This document shows positions 9,553-18,597 of a DNA stretch of 64,000 bases, in pieces. The position numbers were made by a program, and so were the translations under genes. Origin of the DNA: Methylovulum psychrotolerans (GTDB lineage Bacteria; Pseudomonadota; Gammaproteobacteria; Methylococcales; Methylomonadaceae); assembly GCF_002923755.1 (NCBI RefSeq), contig NZ_PGFZ01000001.1, forward strand, positions 823,959 through 887,958. Reading direction: 5' to 3'. The notes under the pieces were generated by a model that was not told the origin of the DNA, made no database searches, and saw only the letters and a list, made by a program, of their open reading frames with translations. How positions within the stretch are numbered: the first letter of the stretch is position 1; each line of letters opens with the position of its first letter.

Positions 9553-10602
9553 ATGCCAATGACTTTAGAAGAACTCGCCCAAGCGTGTAACGCCCGTATT
9601 GAAGGCGGCGACCCTACGGCTTTGCTGACCTCGGCGGCAGACATTAGCTCCGCACAACACGGGCAAGTCACGCAACTGACCAATAGCCGCTACAACAAAT
9701 ATATCAAAGGCTCGGCGGCCAGCGCCTGTTTTGTCGCCGAAGGCTTCGCCCTGCCCGACGTGCCGCCTACAATGGCCTTATTGGTCTGTGCCGACCCGGA
9801 AATGGGCTTTATCCATGCCATCACCTTGCTGCACCCGGAACGCCATTACCCACCCGCCATTGCTCCGCAAGCCGTGTTGGCAGATACCGTTAGCCTAGGC
9901 ATAGGCGTATCCATCGGCCCTTATGCGGTATTGGGCGAGCATAGCCAAATTGGCGACCATAGCGCGGTGTTGGCCGGAGCTTATATCGGTGCCCATGTCA
10001 CCATCGGCAAGCATTGCCGCATCCATCCCTACGCGGTTATTTATGACGATGTGGTCATTGGTGATCATGTGATCATCCATGCCGGGGCGGTCATCGGTGC
10101 CGATGGCTTTGGCTATAAATTCCGCAACCACCAGCATATCAAAGTCCCGCAAGTCGGCAACGTGGTACTGGGCGATCATGTCGAAATCGGCGCCAACACC
10201 TGTATCGACCGGGGGGCATTGGGCAGTACCACGCTAGGTATAGGCAGCAAAATTGATAACTTGGTACAGATTGGCCACAACAACAAAATCGGCCGCCATG
10301 TCATCATGTGCGGGCAAGTCGGCGTATCCGGCTCGTGCCAAATTGACGACTACGCCATACTCGCCGGCAGTGCCGGCATCGCCGACCATGTCCATATTGG
10401 CCAAGGGGCGGTGGTGATGGCCCGCGCGGGCGTGGCGGGAGACATAGCCGCCCAAACCCAAGTCTTTGGTAGCCCGGCTAAAGATAAGCGTGTCGCTTAT
10501 AAAGAACAGGTTGCCCTCAGCAAATTGCCGGAGTTACTGAAAAAAGTCAAATACTTGGAAGAGCAGCTAGAGCAACTGCAACCGCAAACCGAGAGCCGCT
10601 AG
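9553..10602 (+). CDS. lpxD: UDP-3-O-acylglucosamine N-acyltransferase
   Basis: Third acylation step of lipid A synthesis: transfers a 3-hydroxyacyl chain from ACP to UDP-3-O-acyl-glucosamine. The 349-residue length is normal. An N-terminal uridine-binding domain (1-100) precedes a left-handed beta-helix of hexapeptide repeats (about 105-320), with GADGFGYKF near 183 and the catalytic-type QIGHNNKIG histidine near 240. A C-terminal coiled helix (LLKKVKYLEEQLEQLQ) follows. The usual neighbours (bamA, skp, fabZ, lpxA) are absent; here it follows moaC. It is therefore an orphan or second lpxD copy. SD AGGGA precedes the ATG. Confidence 0.93.
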   Translation: MPMTLEELAQACNARIEGGDPTALLTSAADISSAQHGQVTQLTNSRYNKYIKGSAASACFVAEGFALPDVPPTMALLVCADPEMGFIHAITLLHPERHYPPAIAPQAVLADTVSLGIGVSIGPYAVLGEHSQIGDHSAVLAGAYIGAHVTIGKHCRIHPYAVIYDDVVIGDHVIIHAGAVIGADGFGYKFRNHQHIKVPQVGNVVLGDHVEIGANTCIDRGALGSTTLGIGSKIDNLVQIGHNNKIGRHVIMCGQVGVSGSCQIDDYAILAGSAGIADHVHIGQGAVVMARAGVAGDIAAQTQVFGSPAKDKRVAYKEQVALSKLPELLKKVKYLEEQLEQLQPQTESR

Positions 10603-10944
10603 TTACGGTTGCCGTTACCGCCTGATGTGGCTAATACGACCGCATCAGGACGGCGTCCAATCTTTTTAACCGGCCGCAATTGATTACCATTGATAGTGCA
10701 ATTATCCGCTAATGTCATGATAAAAAGGCAATATTAGCGCTTAAACCCCCTAATTGAGCGGATATAGCCCGCTATAGACGATACGCCCAACAACTATTTA
10801 ATAACTGGCCTTACCTTTAATTATTCTCAAATACGAACTATTCTTATTTACCCCCCTCCTGTAACCAAGCTGTCATCTAAACCTTATAAAATAGCGGGTG
10901 AATGACTCACTCTCCTGCTTTTTGTACAGTTTTTTAGGTTGTCT
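10603..10944. other. Intergenic region upstream of the partner-switching genes
   Basis: 342 bp without a gene. It holds a weak hairpin just after lpxD (CCTGATG 10621-10627 with CATCAGG 10643-10649, extendable by one wobble pair), with no T-run. The AT-rich stretch 10730-10940 must contain the promoter of the downstream operon, but no good -35/-10 pair could be fixed by eye. Confidence 0.4.
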
Positions 10945-13047
10945 ATGCTTAGTCGTACCCAAAACAAACGCGACCTTAACGGTTCCGTCACCTTCACAGC
11001 CCCTAGCGTTATGGAATTGACGCAGACTGTTAAGCCTATCACCTTGGATATGGCAATACTGGATGTGCTGGGCTTATTCCAGGAAAATCCGGAACTGGCG
11101 GCATTACCCGTCGTCACCGACGAGCAACTGTTTTTTGGCATTATTTCGCGGCGCAACTATCTTAACCTGATGACCCGCGCCTTCGCCCGCGAATTGTACG
11201 CGCGTAAGCCGCTGGCCATCTTGCTGGAAAGCAACAGCGACATCTTTGTCGCCCCCATGATCGTCGATGTCAACGACCGTATCGACAAAGTCATCGCCAA
11301 CTTCCTCAACAAAGACCCCAGCATCCGTTACGAAGCCTTGCCCGTTATTGATGACAAAGGCATCGTCGGCGTTGTTAAGATCGCCGATATGATGCTGAAA
11401 ATCTCCCAATCCCAAGGCAACCTGATCGAGACCATGCAGCAATTAAGCGCACGGCTCAATGACGAAGTCGCCAATGCGGCGGCCCTACAGCAAAACTTAT
11501 TACGCCCGGCACAGATCCGCTTACAAGGCATAACCGGGCTGGCCACCATGCTCACCTCCAGCGAAGTGGGCGGTGACTTTTATGACTATTACATCGTCGC
11601 TCAGCGCTGGGCAATTATTTTAGTCGGCGATGTCAGCGGCCACGGTATCGCCGCCGGCACCATCGTCTGCGCCGCCAAAGCGGCGGTTAATTTCTTGGAA
11701 GCCGAGCAGGAAAAAGAACCGCATAAAATCCTTAGCCGTCTTAGCCACATCATTTTTAACACCGCCCACCAATCCTTGCTGATGACCATGTTCGCCATCT
11801 GCTTGGACACCCAAACGGGAGAATTGCGCTACGCCAATGCCGGCCACCAATTCGCCTACCTCTACCGGCCCATGCTGGGAATTTTAGACTGCCTGGAAAT
11901 CGGCGGCCTGCCCTTAGGTAAAAACGCCGATACCGAATACGAACAAGCGGCCACCGAAATGGATGTGGGTGACCGCTTATTTTTATATACCGACAGCATT
12001 GTCGAAGAAGAGAATGCCGCCAACGAATGTTTCGGTTATGAACGCCTAGAAGCCCTCTTGACCGACCATGCCGACAGCGACATTGCCACTTTACACGACA
12101 TTATTTTGCTTAAGCTGACTAACTTTTTACAACGCAGCACTTTTGAAGACGACTTGACCTTATTTTCCGTTGACTATCTGGAAAAAACCTACGACACTGC
12201 CACCACTGAAAACACCCTTACCGCCAAAGCCCAAGATTCGGAGCAAACTTATCTGTTCGATGCCGATTACCGCGCCAATCCCGTCGCCGTGTCCAGTAAG
12301 CTTAACCGCCAAGAAGTGGTGTTCTTGGCAAATAACCGTTTTGCCGATTTAATCCCCAGCCTATCCCAACAGGGCATCCGGCGGATTCTCCCCCAAGACC
12401 GTCCCATTAACCACCAACTCGGTTGGGATATTTTACTCAGCCAACATGAGAAACCTTGGCCAGATGATTTAGCCATGTTGTTGCGCCACCCCGAACAACG
12501 CCGCGAATTTGATTTCACCCATAGCGATGACAAAGCATTTATAATTGCCGAAGTGGATGCATGGTTACAAGAAATGGCGACAGGTGACCCTGACCGCCTA
12601 GATGCCGCCGTGTTCTTATTGGACGAACTGATTGAAAATGGCTTATGCGCCGCTCCGCGTGACGGCAAAGGCCGCGCCTTATACACCAAAGGCACTTCGC
12701 GCGAATTGGCCGAAGATGAAAAATTACGCTTAGATGTCTCACTACAAGGCAATTTATTGGGCATCTCTCTGACGGATTCTTGGGGAACGTTAACCCCCCA
12801 AGTCTTTTTAAACCGTCTGACCCGTCATATTGAAGGCTTAGGTTTGGATGCCGGCATAGGTGGCGGTGGCCTGTACCTGATCTGGCGCATGTCCGATTAC
12901 CTGCAAATGCGGGTACTGCCAAACCGGCAAACCCAAGTATGCGTTTTCCTTGATTTGTACAATCCTTTTGACCCAGAGGCGGATAAAGGTTTCCAATTCC
13001 TTTACCATACCGAATTATTTGAGGCGATTAACCATGAATACATCTAA
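10945..13047 (+). CDS. CBS-domain / PP2C-type (SpoIIE/RsbU) phosphatase with C-terminal RsbW-like ATPase domain
   Basis: A 700-residue cytoplasmic regulator. Order of domains: a CBS pair (about 20-150), a linker helix, a PP2C/SpoIIE phosphatase (about 165-405), a poorly recognised region (about 410-530) and a GHKL HATPase like the anti-sigma kinase RsbW (about 530-690). Phosphatase metal motifs are GGDFYDY near 208, GDVSGHG near 228 and FEDDLTLF near 400. The kinase N-box is DELIENGL near 558 and the glycine loop GIGGGGLYL near 638. Phosphatase and kinase of a partner switch thus sit in one chain, as in HsbR-type proteins, with CBS (nucleotide-sensing) input instead of a receiver. The ATG at 10945 is preferred to an in-frame TTG at 10939. 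It overlaps the STAS gene by 14 nt. Confidence 0.88.
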   Translation: MLSRTQNKRDLNGSVTFTAPSVMELTQTVKPITLDMAILDVLGLFQENPELAALPVVTDEQLFFGIISRRNYLNLMTRAFARELYARKPLAILLESNSDIFVAPMIVDVNDRIDKVIANFLNKDPSIRYEALPVIDDKGIVGVVKIADMMLKISQSQGNLIETMQQLSARLNDEVANAAALQQNLLRPAQIRLQGITGLATMLTSSEVGGDFYDYYIVAQRWAIILVGDVSGHGIAAGTIVCAAKAAVNFLEAEQEKEPHKILSRLSHIIFNTAHQSLLMTMFAICLDTQTGELRYANAGHQFAYLYRPMLGILDCLEIGGLPLGKNADTEYEQAATEMDVGDRLFLYTDSIVEEENAANECFGYERLEALLTDHADSDIATLHDIILLKLTNFLQRSTFEDDLTLFSVDYLEKTYDTATTENTLTAKAQDSEQTYLFDADYRANPVAVSSKLNRQEVVFLANNRFADLIPSLSQQGIRRILPQDRPINHQLGWDILLSQHEKPWPDDLAMLLRHPEQRREFDFTHSDDKAFIIAEVDAWLQEMATGDPDRLDAAVFLLDELIENGLCAAPRDGKGRALYTKGTSRELAEDEKLRLDVSLQGNLLGISLTDSWGTLTPQVFLNRLTRHIEGLGLDAGIGGGGLYLIWRMSDYLQMRVLPNRQTQVCVFLDLYNPFDPEADKGFQFLYHTELFEAINHEYI

Positions 13048-14611
13048 GTTAAAAATACTGCCGCAACCGTCTGCCGACAAATTGTCGCAACAATTTTTTC
13101 TGGTCGGCACTGTCGATATCGAAGCCGTCGATATTTTGGAGACGCTCTATATCCTCCCCCCCGACTGTACCGTAGAACTTAACTTTTCCCAAGTGGATCG
13201 GGTCAACTCGATGGGCTTGGCACAACTGCTGAAATTGTTTGAACTATGGCAACACCGCAATAACCAAATCCGCGTCACCAATGTCAACCGCATGATCGGT
13301 GTATTGTTTAAAATGACTGGCCTGACCCGATTTTTGGCGGAAGACCTAGGTATGGAAATTGCCAAAGCAACTCCCGCCGTAGCTACGTCTGAGCCTGCCG
13401 CCGTACCACCGACTATCTTAACGTCAGAAAAACTGCAAATCCAGCCACAGCCCTCACGCACCAACCCTGAGCAACGTTTCAAACTGTATGGCATGGTCGA
13501 TGTTAACGCTGTTGATGCCTTACAAACCCTGTATATAGTGCCGCTAAACGCCTCAGTAACCTTAGATTTTAGCGAGGTCGCGCGGGTCAACTCGATGGGC
13601 TTGGCACAATTGCTCAAACTGTTTCAGCATTGGCAAGAGCGGGATATTAGCATCCGCGTGGTCAATGCCAACCGAATGATCGGCGTATTGTTCAAAATGA
13701 CTGGACTGACCCGTTTTCTGGCTGATGAAGCCCCTTCCAAAGCCACTATCGTGCCGCCAGGCAGTGCCGTACCGCAAGCCCGTGCCACCGAGTCCAGCGT
13801 TGCCGCCCCAGTGCAACGCCGCATCAGTGATGCCCCTGCTATCATCCAAGCCAACACCAGCGACAAACTGAACCTCTGGGTCAGTGCGCAAAGCAGCCAA
13901 CAAATGAACGGCTGGTATTTCTTCAACACCTACCTGCAACGCCATTTAGGCCGCGAAGTGCATCTAGAACTCAGCCACGGCGCTATGACGGAGCGGCGCA
14001 AAAAAATTGAAGAAATGGACATCGTCTTCACCAAACCGTTTGAAGCGACGCGCCTGATGCTGGAACACCAGTATAAGCCCCTGCTGCGGCCTATCGACCA
14101 AACCGATGAAGTCACCCTTCTGGTGCGTAGCGAAGACAAACGGGTCACTTTAGCGGACTATCAAGGCGGCAAGATCGTCACCGCCGCCCAAGACAACTTT
14201 GTCTATCTGCTGGGCCGCTTCTTATTGGAAGAAAGCGAAAGCTCACTCAGTGACATGGAGTACATTTTCTCCGGCCATGATATTAAAGCCTTGCAAATGT
14301 TACTGAAAGGCTCGGCGGACATCCTGTTCATGCTCAGCGATACCTACCAAGGCCTATCCGGCCTGACCCGCAAAATGCTCCGCGAAATCGACCAAAGCGA
14401 AACCGCCTTCGCTTTCCATATTTTCAGCGTTTCGCCCCGCTGCGAAGCCGTAGGCACGGCCTTGGCCGAAGTTCTGCTGGACATGAACCAAGACAGCCAA
14501 GGCCGACAGGTCTTAGCCGATTTAGGTATCCCTGGCTGGGTCAAACCCACCCCGGACGAATGCGATATGCTGGCGATGCTGTTCAACCGCTACGCCCCAG
14601 TCGCCGCGTAA
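13034..14611 (+). CDS. Two STAS (anti-anti-sigma) domains fused to a PhnD-like substrate-binding domain
   Basis: A 525-residue protein. Two tandem STAS domains (about 1-115 and 130-240) share RVNSMGLAQLLKLF and NRMIGVLFKMTGLTRFLA almost word for word. The serine of NSMG (near residues 57 and 186) sits where RsbV/SpoIIAA antagonists are phosphorylated. After a Pro/Ala linker, residues ~275-525 resemble PhnD-type phosphonate/phosphate-binding proteins (LNLWVSAQSSQQM, DIVFTKPFEATRL, LLVRSEDKRVTLADYQGGKI). There is no signal peptide, so the binding domain is cytoplasmic. The ATG at 13034 (GAGGCG site upstream) overlaps the phosphatase/kinase gene, strongly implying that the two proteins work together. 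This fusion is unusual; the target and ligand are unknown. Confidence 0.85.
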   Translation: MNTSKLKILPQPSADKLSQQFFLVGTVDIEAVDILETLYILPPDCTVELNFSQVDRVNSMGLAQLLKLFELWQHRNNQIRVTNVNRMIGVLFKMTGLTRFLAEDLGMEIAKATPAVATSEPAAVPPTILTSEKLQIQPQPSRTNPEQRFKLYGMVDVNAVDALQTLYIVPLNASVTLDFSEVARVNSMGLAQLLKLFQHWQERDISIRVVNANRMIGVLFKMTGLTRFLADEAPSKATIVPPGSAVPQARATESSVAAPVQRRISDAPAIIQANTSDKLNLWVSAQSSQQMNGWYFFNTYLQRHLGREVHLELSHGAMTERRKKIEEMDIVFTKPFEATRLMLEHQYKPLLRPIDQTDEVTLLVRSEDKRVTLADYQGGKIVTAAQDNFVYLLGRFLLEESESSLSDMEYIFSGHDIKALQMLLKGSADILFMLSDTYQGLSGLTRKMLREIDQSETAFAFHIFSVSPRCEAVGTALAEVLLDMNQDSQGRQVLADLGIPGWVKPTPDECDMLAMLFNRYAPVAA

Positions 14612-14633
14612 CAAAGTCCAGCCCCCCCATAAA

Positions 14634-14661
14634 CCCGCTACCCAAGCCTTTGGGCAGCGGG
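14634..14661 (+). terminator. Hairpin after the STAS gene
   Basis: CCCGCT (14634-14639) pairs with AGCGGG (14656-14661), continuing after one A/C mismatch with CCCAA/TTGGG around a 4-nt loop. A weak T/C-rich tail follows. Likely transcript end of the partner-switching operon. Confidence 0.5.
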
Positions 14662-14719
14662 CATACCTTGCTTTCCCCCCAGCAAAATCAGCCAATATCA
14701 AGACTCACGCTTTACTGGC

Positions 14720-14746
14720 TTGACAGATTACAGTAGTATTGATACC
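14720..14746 (+). promoter_or_regulatory. Possible promoter upstream of glnS
   Basis: A perfect TTGACA (14720-14725) is followed by TGATAC or GATACC around 14740-14746. The spacer of 14-15 bp is short for sigma-70, so the -10 assignment is uncertain. Confidence 0.35.
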
Positions 14747-14837
14747 CGTCTTGCGGACTTTCCACAGCGTTCCGCCCCCCCATTAACCCTCAATGACAAG
14801 TTTTTGAATTATTTCAATAACTAATAATAACATTTGC

Positions 14838-16502
14838 ATGTCTACACACGAACCCTCACTAGCCCCCAACTTCATCCGGCAAATTATTGCCAACGACCTG
14901 AAAACCGACAAACATAAAGGCCGGGTCGCCACCCGTTTTCCGCCGGAGCCGAACGGTTACCTGCATATCGGCCACGCCAAATCGATATGCCTTAATTTCG
15001 GCATGGCGATAGAAAACAACGGCACTTGCAACCTGCGCTTTGACGATACCAACCCCGAAAAAGAAAGCGACGAATATGTGCAATCCATCATGCGCGACGT
15101 GCAATGGTTAGGCTTTAGCTGGAGCGAACTGCGTCACGCGTCCGACTATTTCGAGCAATTGTACGGCTACGCCGTCGTCCTGATCGAAAAAGGCTTGGCC
15201 TACGTCGACAGCCTGTCCGCCGAACAAATCCGCGCCTACCGTGGCACGCTGACCGAACCGGGCAAACCCAGCCCCGACCGCGACCGCCCGATTGCCGAAA
15301 ACCTCGACCTGTTCCAACGGATGCGGGCGGGCGAATTTGCCGACGGGCAGTATGTGTTACGCGCCAAAATTGACATGGCCTCGCCTAACATCAATATGCG
15401 CGACCCCGCCATCTACCGGATCCGCCGCGTCCACCACCAACGCACCGGCGACGCGTGGTGCATTTATCCGATGTACGACTACACCCACTGCATTTCGGAT
15501 GCGCTCGAACACATCACCCATTCGCTGTGTACCCTAGAATTTGAAGACCACCGCCCGCTCTACGATTGGGTGCTGGAGCAAGTGGAAACCCCCAGTCATC
15601 CGCAACAAATCGAATTTGCCCGCTTACAATTGGAATACACCATCGTCAGCAAGCGCAAACTGAATTTGTTGGTCACAGAAAAACACGTCAACGGCTGGGA
15701 TGACCCACGGATGCCGACCTTAGCGGGTTTGCGCCGAGCAGGCGTGACCCCCAAAGCTATCCGCGATTTTTGCGAACGCATCGGCCTGACCAAGCAAAAT
15801 TCTTGGATAGAAATGGGGGTGCTGGAATACTGCATCCGCGAAGACCTGAACGAAAACGCCCTGCGGGTCATGGCCGTACTGGCGCCATTGCGCGTAGTCA
15901 TCACCAACTACCCCGACGGCCAAACCGAAAACTTGGAAATCAGCAACCATCCGCAACGCCATGAACTGGGCAAGCGTAGTGTGCCGTTTGCGAAAACCAT
16001 CCTGATCGAACAAGATGATTTTGCCGAAAACCCACCGCCCAAATACAAACGTTTGGTGCTGGGCGAAGAAGTGCGGCTACGCGGCTCTTATGTCATCCGC
16101 TGCCATGAGGTGGTTAAAGATGCCGACGGCAATATCACCGAACTGCGCTGTAGCTACGACCCCGACACCTTAGGAAAAAACCCCGAAGGCCGGAAAGTCA
16201 AAGGCGTTATCCACTGGGTATCCGAAGCCCACGCCCTGCCCGCTGAAATACGCTTATACAACCGCCTGTTCAGCGTCCCGCAACCGGATAACGAGGCCAA
16301 CTTCCTGGATGCTTTAAACCCCAATTCCTTAGAAGTCTTGAGCGATTGCCGTATCGAAGCCAGCCTGGCCGAAGCCACGGGCGAGCACCGCTACCAATTC
16401 GAACGTACCGGCTATTTCTGCTTGGACACCGTCGATAGCGTGGACGGCAAAAAGGTGTTTAACCGCACGGTCACCCTACGCGACGGCTGGGTTAAGGACT
16501 GA
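14838..16502 (+). CDS. glnS: Glutamine--tRNA ligase
   Basis: Class Ib synthetase charging tRNA-Gln. 554 residues, the normal bacterial GlnRS length. HIGH motif in [17 protein letters not shown] near residue 35, [11 protein letters not shown] near 68, and the KMSKS equivalent [10 protein letters not shown] near 272. It is followed by two C-terminal beta-barrel anticodon-binding domains ([20 protein letters not shown]). GlnRS is typical of gamma- and betaproteobacteria. Its presence suggests direct Gln-tRNA charging, though a GatCAB pathway elsewhere cannot be excluded. Stands alone with a hairpin terminator 20 bp after the stop. Confidence 0.97.
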   Translation: MSTHEPSLAPNFIRQIIANDLKTDKHKGRVATRFPPEPNGYLHIGHAKSICLNFGMAIENNGTCNLRFDDTNPEKESDEYVQSIMRDVQWLGFSWSELRHASDYFEQLYGYAVVLIEKGLAYVDSLSAEQIRAYRGTLTEPGKPSPDRDRPIAENLDLFQRMRAGEFADGQYVLRAKIDMASPNINMRDPAIYRIRRVHHQRTGDAWCIYPMYDYTHCISDALEHITHSLCTLEFEDHRPLYDWVLEQVETPSHPQQIEFARLQLEYTIVSKRKLNLLVTEKHVNGWDDPRMPTLAGLRRAGVTPKAIRDFCERIGLTKQNSWIEMGVLEYCIREDLNENALRVMAVLAPLRVVITNYPDGQTENLEISNHPQRHELGKRSVPFAKTILIEQDDFAENPPPKYKRLVLGEEVRLRGSYVIRCHEVVKDADGNITELRCSYDPDTLGKNPEGRKVKGVIHWVSEAHALPAEIRLYNRLFSVPQPDNEANFLDALNPNSLEVLSDCRIEASLAEATGEHRYQFERTGYFCLDTVDSVDGKKVFNRTVTLRDGWVKD

Positions 16503-16521
16503 TAGGCAAATCGGCATAACA

Positions 16522-16562
16522 CCACAGGTTGGGCAAACCGCTGGCGCTTGCCCAACCTGTGG
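16522..16562 (+). terminator. Strong hairpin after glnS
   Basis: A 15-bp perfect stem, CCACAGGTTGGGCAA (16522-16536) with its reverse complement at 16548-16562 and an 11-nt loop, followed by a pyrimidine-rich CCTTCTTCTC. The T-tract is imperfect, but position and stem length fit a terminator of glnS. Confidence 0.65.
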
Positions 16563-16684
16563 CCTTCTTCTCATTGGTGCCGAAACCGCGTTTTAAAAAA
16601 GAGCTACGGCTGTACGGTTAGGGTTTATGCCCCCTGACATTAACCTCTCTCACCACCCGCTTGCTTACCCTTTTGGAAGCCTTT

Positions 16685-17041
16685 ATGAAACCTCTGTTAA
16701 AAATTCTTTTGGTACTGGCCTTACTCAGCACTTACGATGCCAATGCGTCCAGCTACCCTGCCCGCTTTAGCAGCAAATTCGGCAACGGCGTTGCAAATGC
16801 CGTAACAGGCATAGCCGAAGTGCCTAAAACCATTATCATCACCAAGCGCAGACAAGGTTGGGCTTATGCGGCCACCGCCGGATTTTTCACCGGCATGGTT
16901 TACATGGTAGCGCGTACCCTAAACGGTGCTTACGATATGGCGACATTTCTCATCCCCACCAAACCCATCGTCACCCCCGATTATATCTGGCAGGATTTCG
17001 ATAAAGAAACCTCTTTCCGGCCTAAGTGGGAACTGCGTTAA
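16685..17041 (+). CDS. Exosortase-system-associated protein, TIGR04073-like
   Basis: A 118-residue exported protein. The ATG at 16685 has GGAAG upstream and begins a signal peptide (MKPLLKILLVLALLSTYDANA). The mature part has RFSSKFGNGVANAVTGIAEVPKTI, a Gly-rich hydrophobic stretch (AATAGFFTGMVYMVART), LNGAYDMATFLIPTKPIVTPDYIW and a Phe/Pro tail. This layout matches the small TIGR04073 family found in genomes with exosortase/PEP-CTERM systems. No exosortase gene is in the window. Role unknown; likely periplasmic or envelope-associated. Confidence 0.7.
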   Translation: MKPLLKILLVLALLSTYDANASSYPARFSSKFGNGVANAVTGIAEVPKTIIITKRRQGWAYAATAGFFTGMVYMVARTLNGAYDMATFLIPTKPIVTPDYIWQDFDKETSFRPKWELR

Positions 17042-17045
17042 ATAG

Positions 17046-17160
17046 CCCCCCAGCCTCCGCATTCCCTGAGCGAAGCAGAAGGACTCTCCCTTGGCAGGGA
17101 GAGGGGCGTTTTCCCCTTGATTTTCGCCTGTACGACGGGAAAGGCGGAGGGCTGGGGTGG
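17046..17160. repeat. Palindromic REP/MITE-like intergenic element
   Basis: Imperfect terminal inverted repeat: the CCCCCCAGCCTCCGC type at 17046-17060 against GCGGAGGGCTGGGGTGG at 17144-17160, about 115 bp in total. An internal perfect hairpin has CTCTCCCT (17084-17091) and AGGGAGAG (17096-17103). It resembles dispersed extragenic repeats. It lies between two convergent genes and codes for nothing convincing. Confidence 0.5.
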
Positions 17161-17242
17161 GGTTCAACACGCTGTGTTGCAATGGAACACCTACTTAATT
17201 TCATGCACATTCCTATAAGGCCATCGGCAATGTTACCCGGCT

Positions 17243-17758
17243 TTAGCGCACAGGCGGCGGCGGTGGCAATCCGGGTGGCGGTGGCGGTATATCGTCAGCT
17301 ACCGGCGCCGCCGAACGCGGTGCTTGCATAATCTGCCCATCCATAGGCACTTGATGGCCTTTAGCGTACATACATTGGACATAGCCATTATCATAAGCTT
17401 GTTGCGCCGCCGATTGGGAATCGCCAGCCGCACCCGACCCGACCACACTGCCCAACAACAACCCGCTACCCGCCCCAATCACCGCCCCGCGCCCACCACC
17501 AAACGCCGCTCCCGCCGCTGCGCCTAACGCCGTACCGACTACCGCACTGGTGACCCCACTACTCATCCCAGCCGAATTGCTGTCTACCCCACCCGACTGA
17601 AAAAAAGCAAATTGGCGGCACACCGCATCATCATTACGGAATTGCTCGAAAGATAGCCCATTACCCGGCAAAACCATCACACTGGGCCCTTCCGGCACAC
17701 TGGCACAACCACTGACCGCTAACAACAGTATCGGCACACTTTTCAACTTTATAGACAT
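17243..17758 (-). CDS. Glycine-zipper lipoprotein
   Basis: A 171-residue lipoprotein. The ATG at 17758 with AAGGAG upstream is preferred to a longer frame. Signal peptide MSIKLKSVPILLLAVSGC ends in a lipobox (AVSGC), then ASVPEGPSVMVLPG. The middle (about 75-125) is a glycine-zipper membrane region (GTALGAAAGAAFGGGRG, IGAGSGLLLGSVVGSG), followed by AYDNGYVQCMYAKGHQVP and a poly-Pro tail. Such proteins sit in the outer membrane or periplasm. It starts 11 bp after the stop of the Gly/His-rich gene and is probably its operon partner. Specific role unknown. Confidence 0.75.
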   Translation of the reverse strand: MSIKLKSVPILLLAVSGCASVPEGPSVMVLPGNGLSFEQFRNDDAVCRQFAFFQSGGVDSNSAGMSSGVTSAVVGTALGAAAGAAFGGGRGAVIGAGSGLLLGSVVGSGAAGDSQSAAQQAYDNGYVQCMYAKGHQVPMDGQIMQAPRSAAPVADDIPPPPPGLPPPPPVR

Positions 17759-17769
17759 AAACAAACTCC

Positions 17770-18366
17770 TTAACGGGGCGGGGGGACTGTCGGCGGCACA
17801 CGCTGCCAACCGTCCGGGCATTCTCTGACAGTAGGATAATAGCCTTGCGGATCATCGCAGTAATACCAAGAACCGGACGGATAATCCGGGGCCGCTTGCT
17901 GCTGGATATAGACGGGCGGCGTGGGCGGCACAGTAATCACCACAGGCGGCGGCGCATAATAATTGCGGTACGGATAGCCGTAATAGGGATAAGTATAATA
18001 CGGTGCGCCAAAATAAAAGCCCAAACGGTTACCGCCATAGCCATAGCCGCCATAGCCGAAACGGCCACCATACCCGCCGTATCCGAAGCGACCACCTCCA
18101 TATCCGCCAAAATGACCGCCACCGAAATGGCCATGATCATGGTCACCACCCCCAAAGTGGCCGCCGCCCCCACCACCACCGTAACCGCCTCCGCCACCAT
18201 GGTCACCACCTCCATGTCCACCGGCTCCACCATAACCGCCTCCATGCCCACCGCCTCCACCGCCCCCGCCTCCATGGCCTCCGCCATGACCTTCTGCCCA
18301 ACAACCCTCACTAGACAAGCCGCCCAGTACAACCAGTAACACTACCGCCAAGGTATATTTTTTCAT
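17770..18366 (-). CDS. Exported Gly/His/Tyr-rich protein
   Basis: A 198-residue protein with a signal peptide (MKKYTLAVVLLVVLGGLSSE). A low-complexity region (about 25-110) is rich in Gly with regularly placed His and Tyr (GGHGGG, HFGGGDHDHGHFGGG, YGGYGYGG). Then follow a Tyr/Pro-rich segment and a Cys-containing tail (WYYCDDPQGYYPTVRECPDGW) seen at the end of many small envelope proteins. The His-rich part could bind metal ions, but that is inference from composition. Upstream partner of the lipoprotein gene. Confidence 0.7.
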   Translation of the reverse strand: MKKYTLAVVLLVVLGGLSSEGCWAEGHGGGHGGGGGGGGGHGGGYGGAGGHGGGDHGGGGGYGGGGGGGHFGGGDHDHGHFGGGHFGGYGGGRFGYGGYGGRFGYGGYGYGGNRLGFYFGAPYYTYPYYGYPYRNYYAPPPVVITVPPTPPVYIQQQAAPDYPSGSWYYCDDPQGYYPTVRECPDGWQRVPPTVPPPR

Positions 18367-18597
18367 CGCCTACTCTTGTTTAAACCACCGTGACCTATCG
18401 ACAGCAATAGGCTATACAAGTGCCTTCGCGGATTAACTAAACTGCATAAGCTAGGTTTTTAGGCTAAAAATGGCAAGCGTGTAAAAATACAAGTGACCAT
18501 AAGACGCTCAAAACGGAGAAGCATTATTTTTGCACCATTGCAAAAAGCATCCGTGTTAATGTAGGGGCTCAAGTGGGAATTACTCAGCAAAACCCAT

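Noticed and set aside
17845-18339. Open frames on both strands over the Gly-rich gene
   Set aside because: Low-complexity shadows of the exported Gly/His-rich protein, which alone has a signal peptide and ribosome site.
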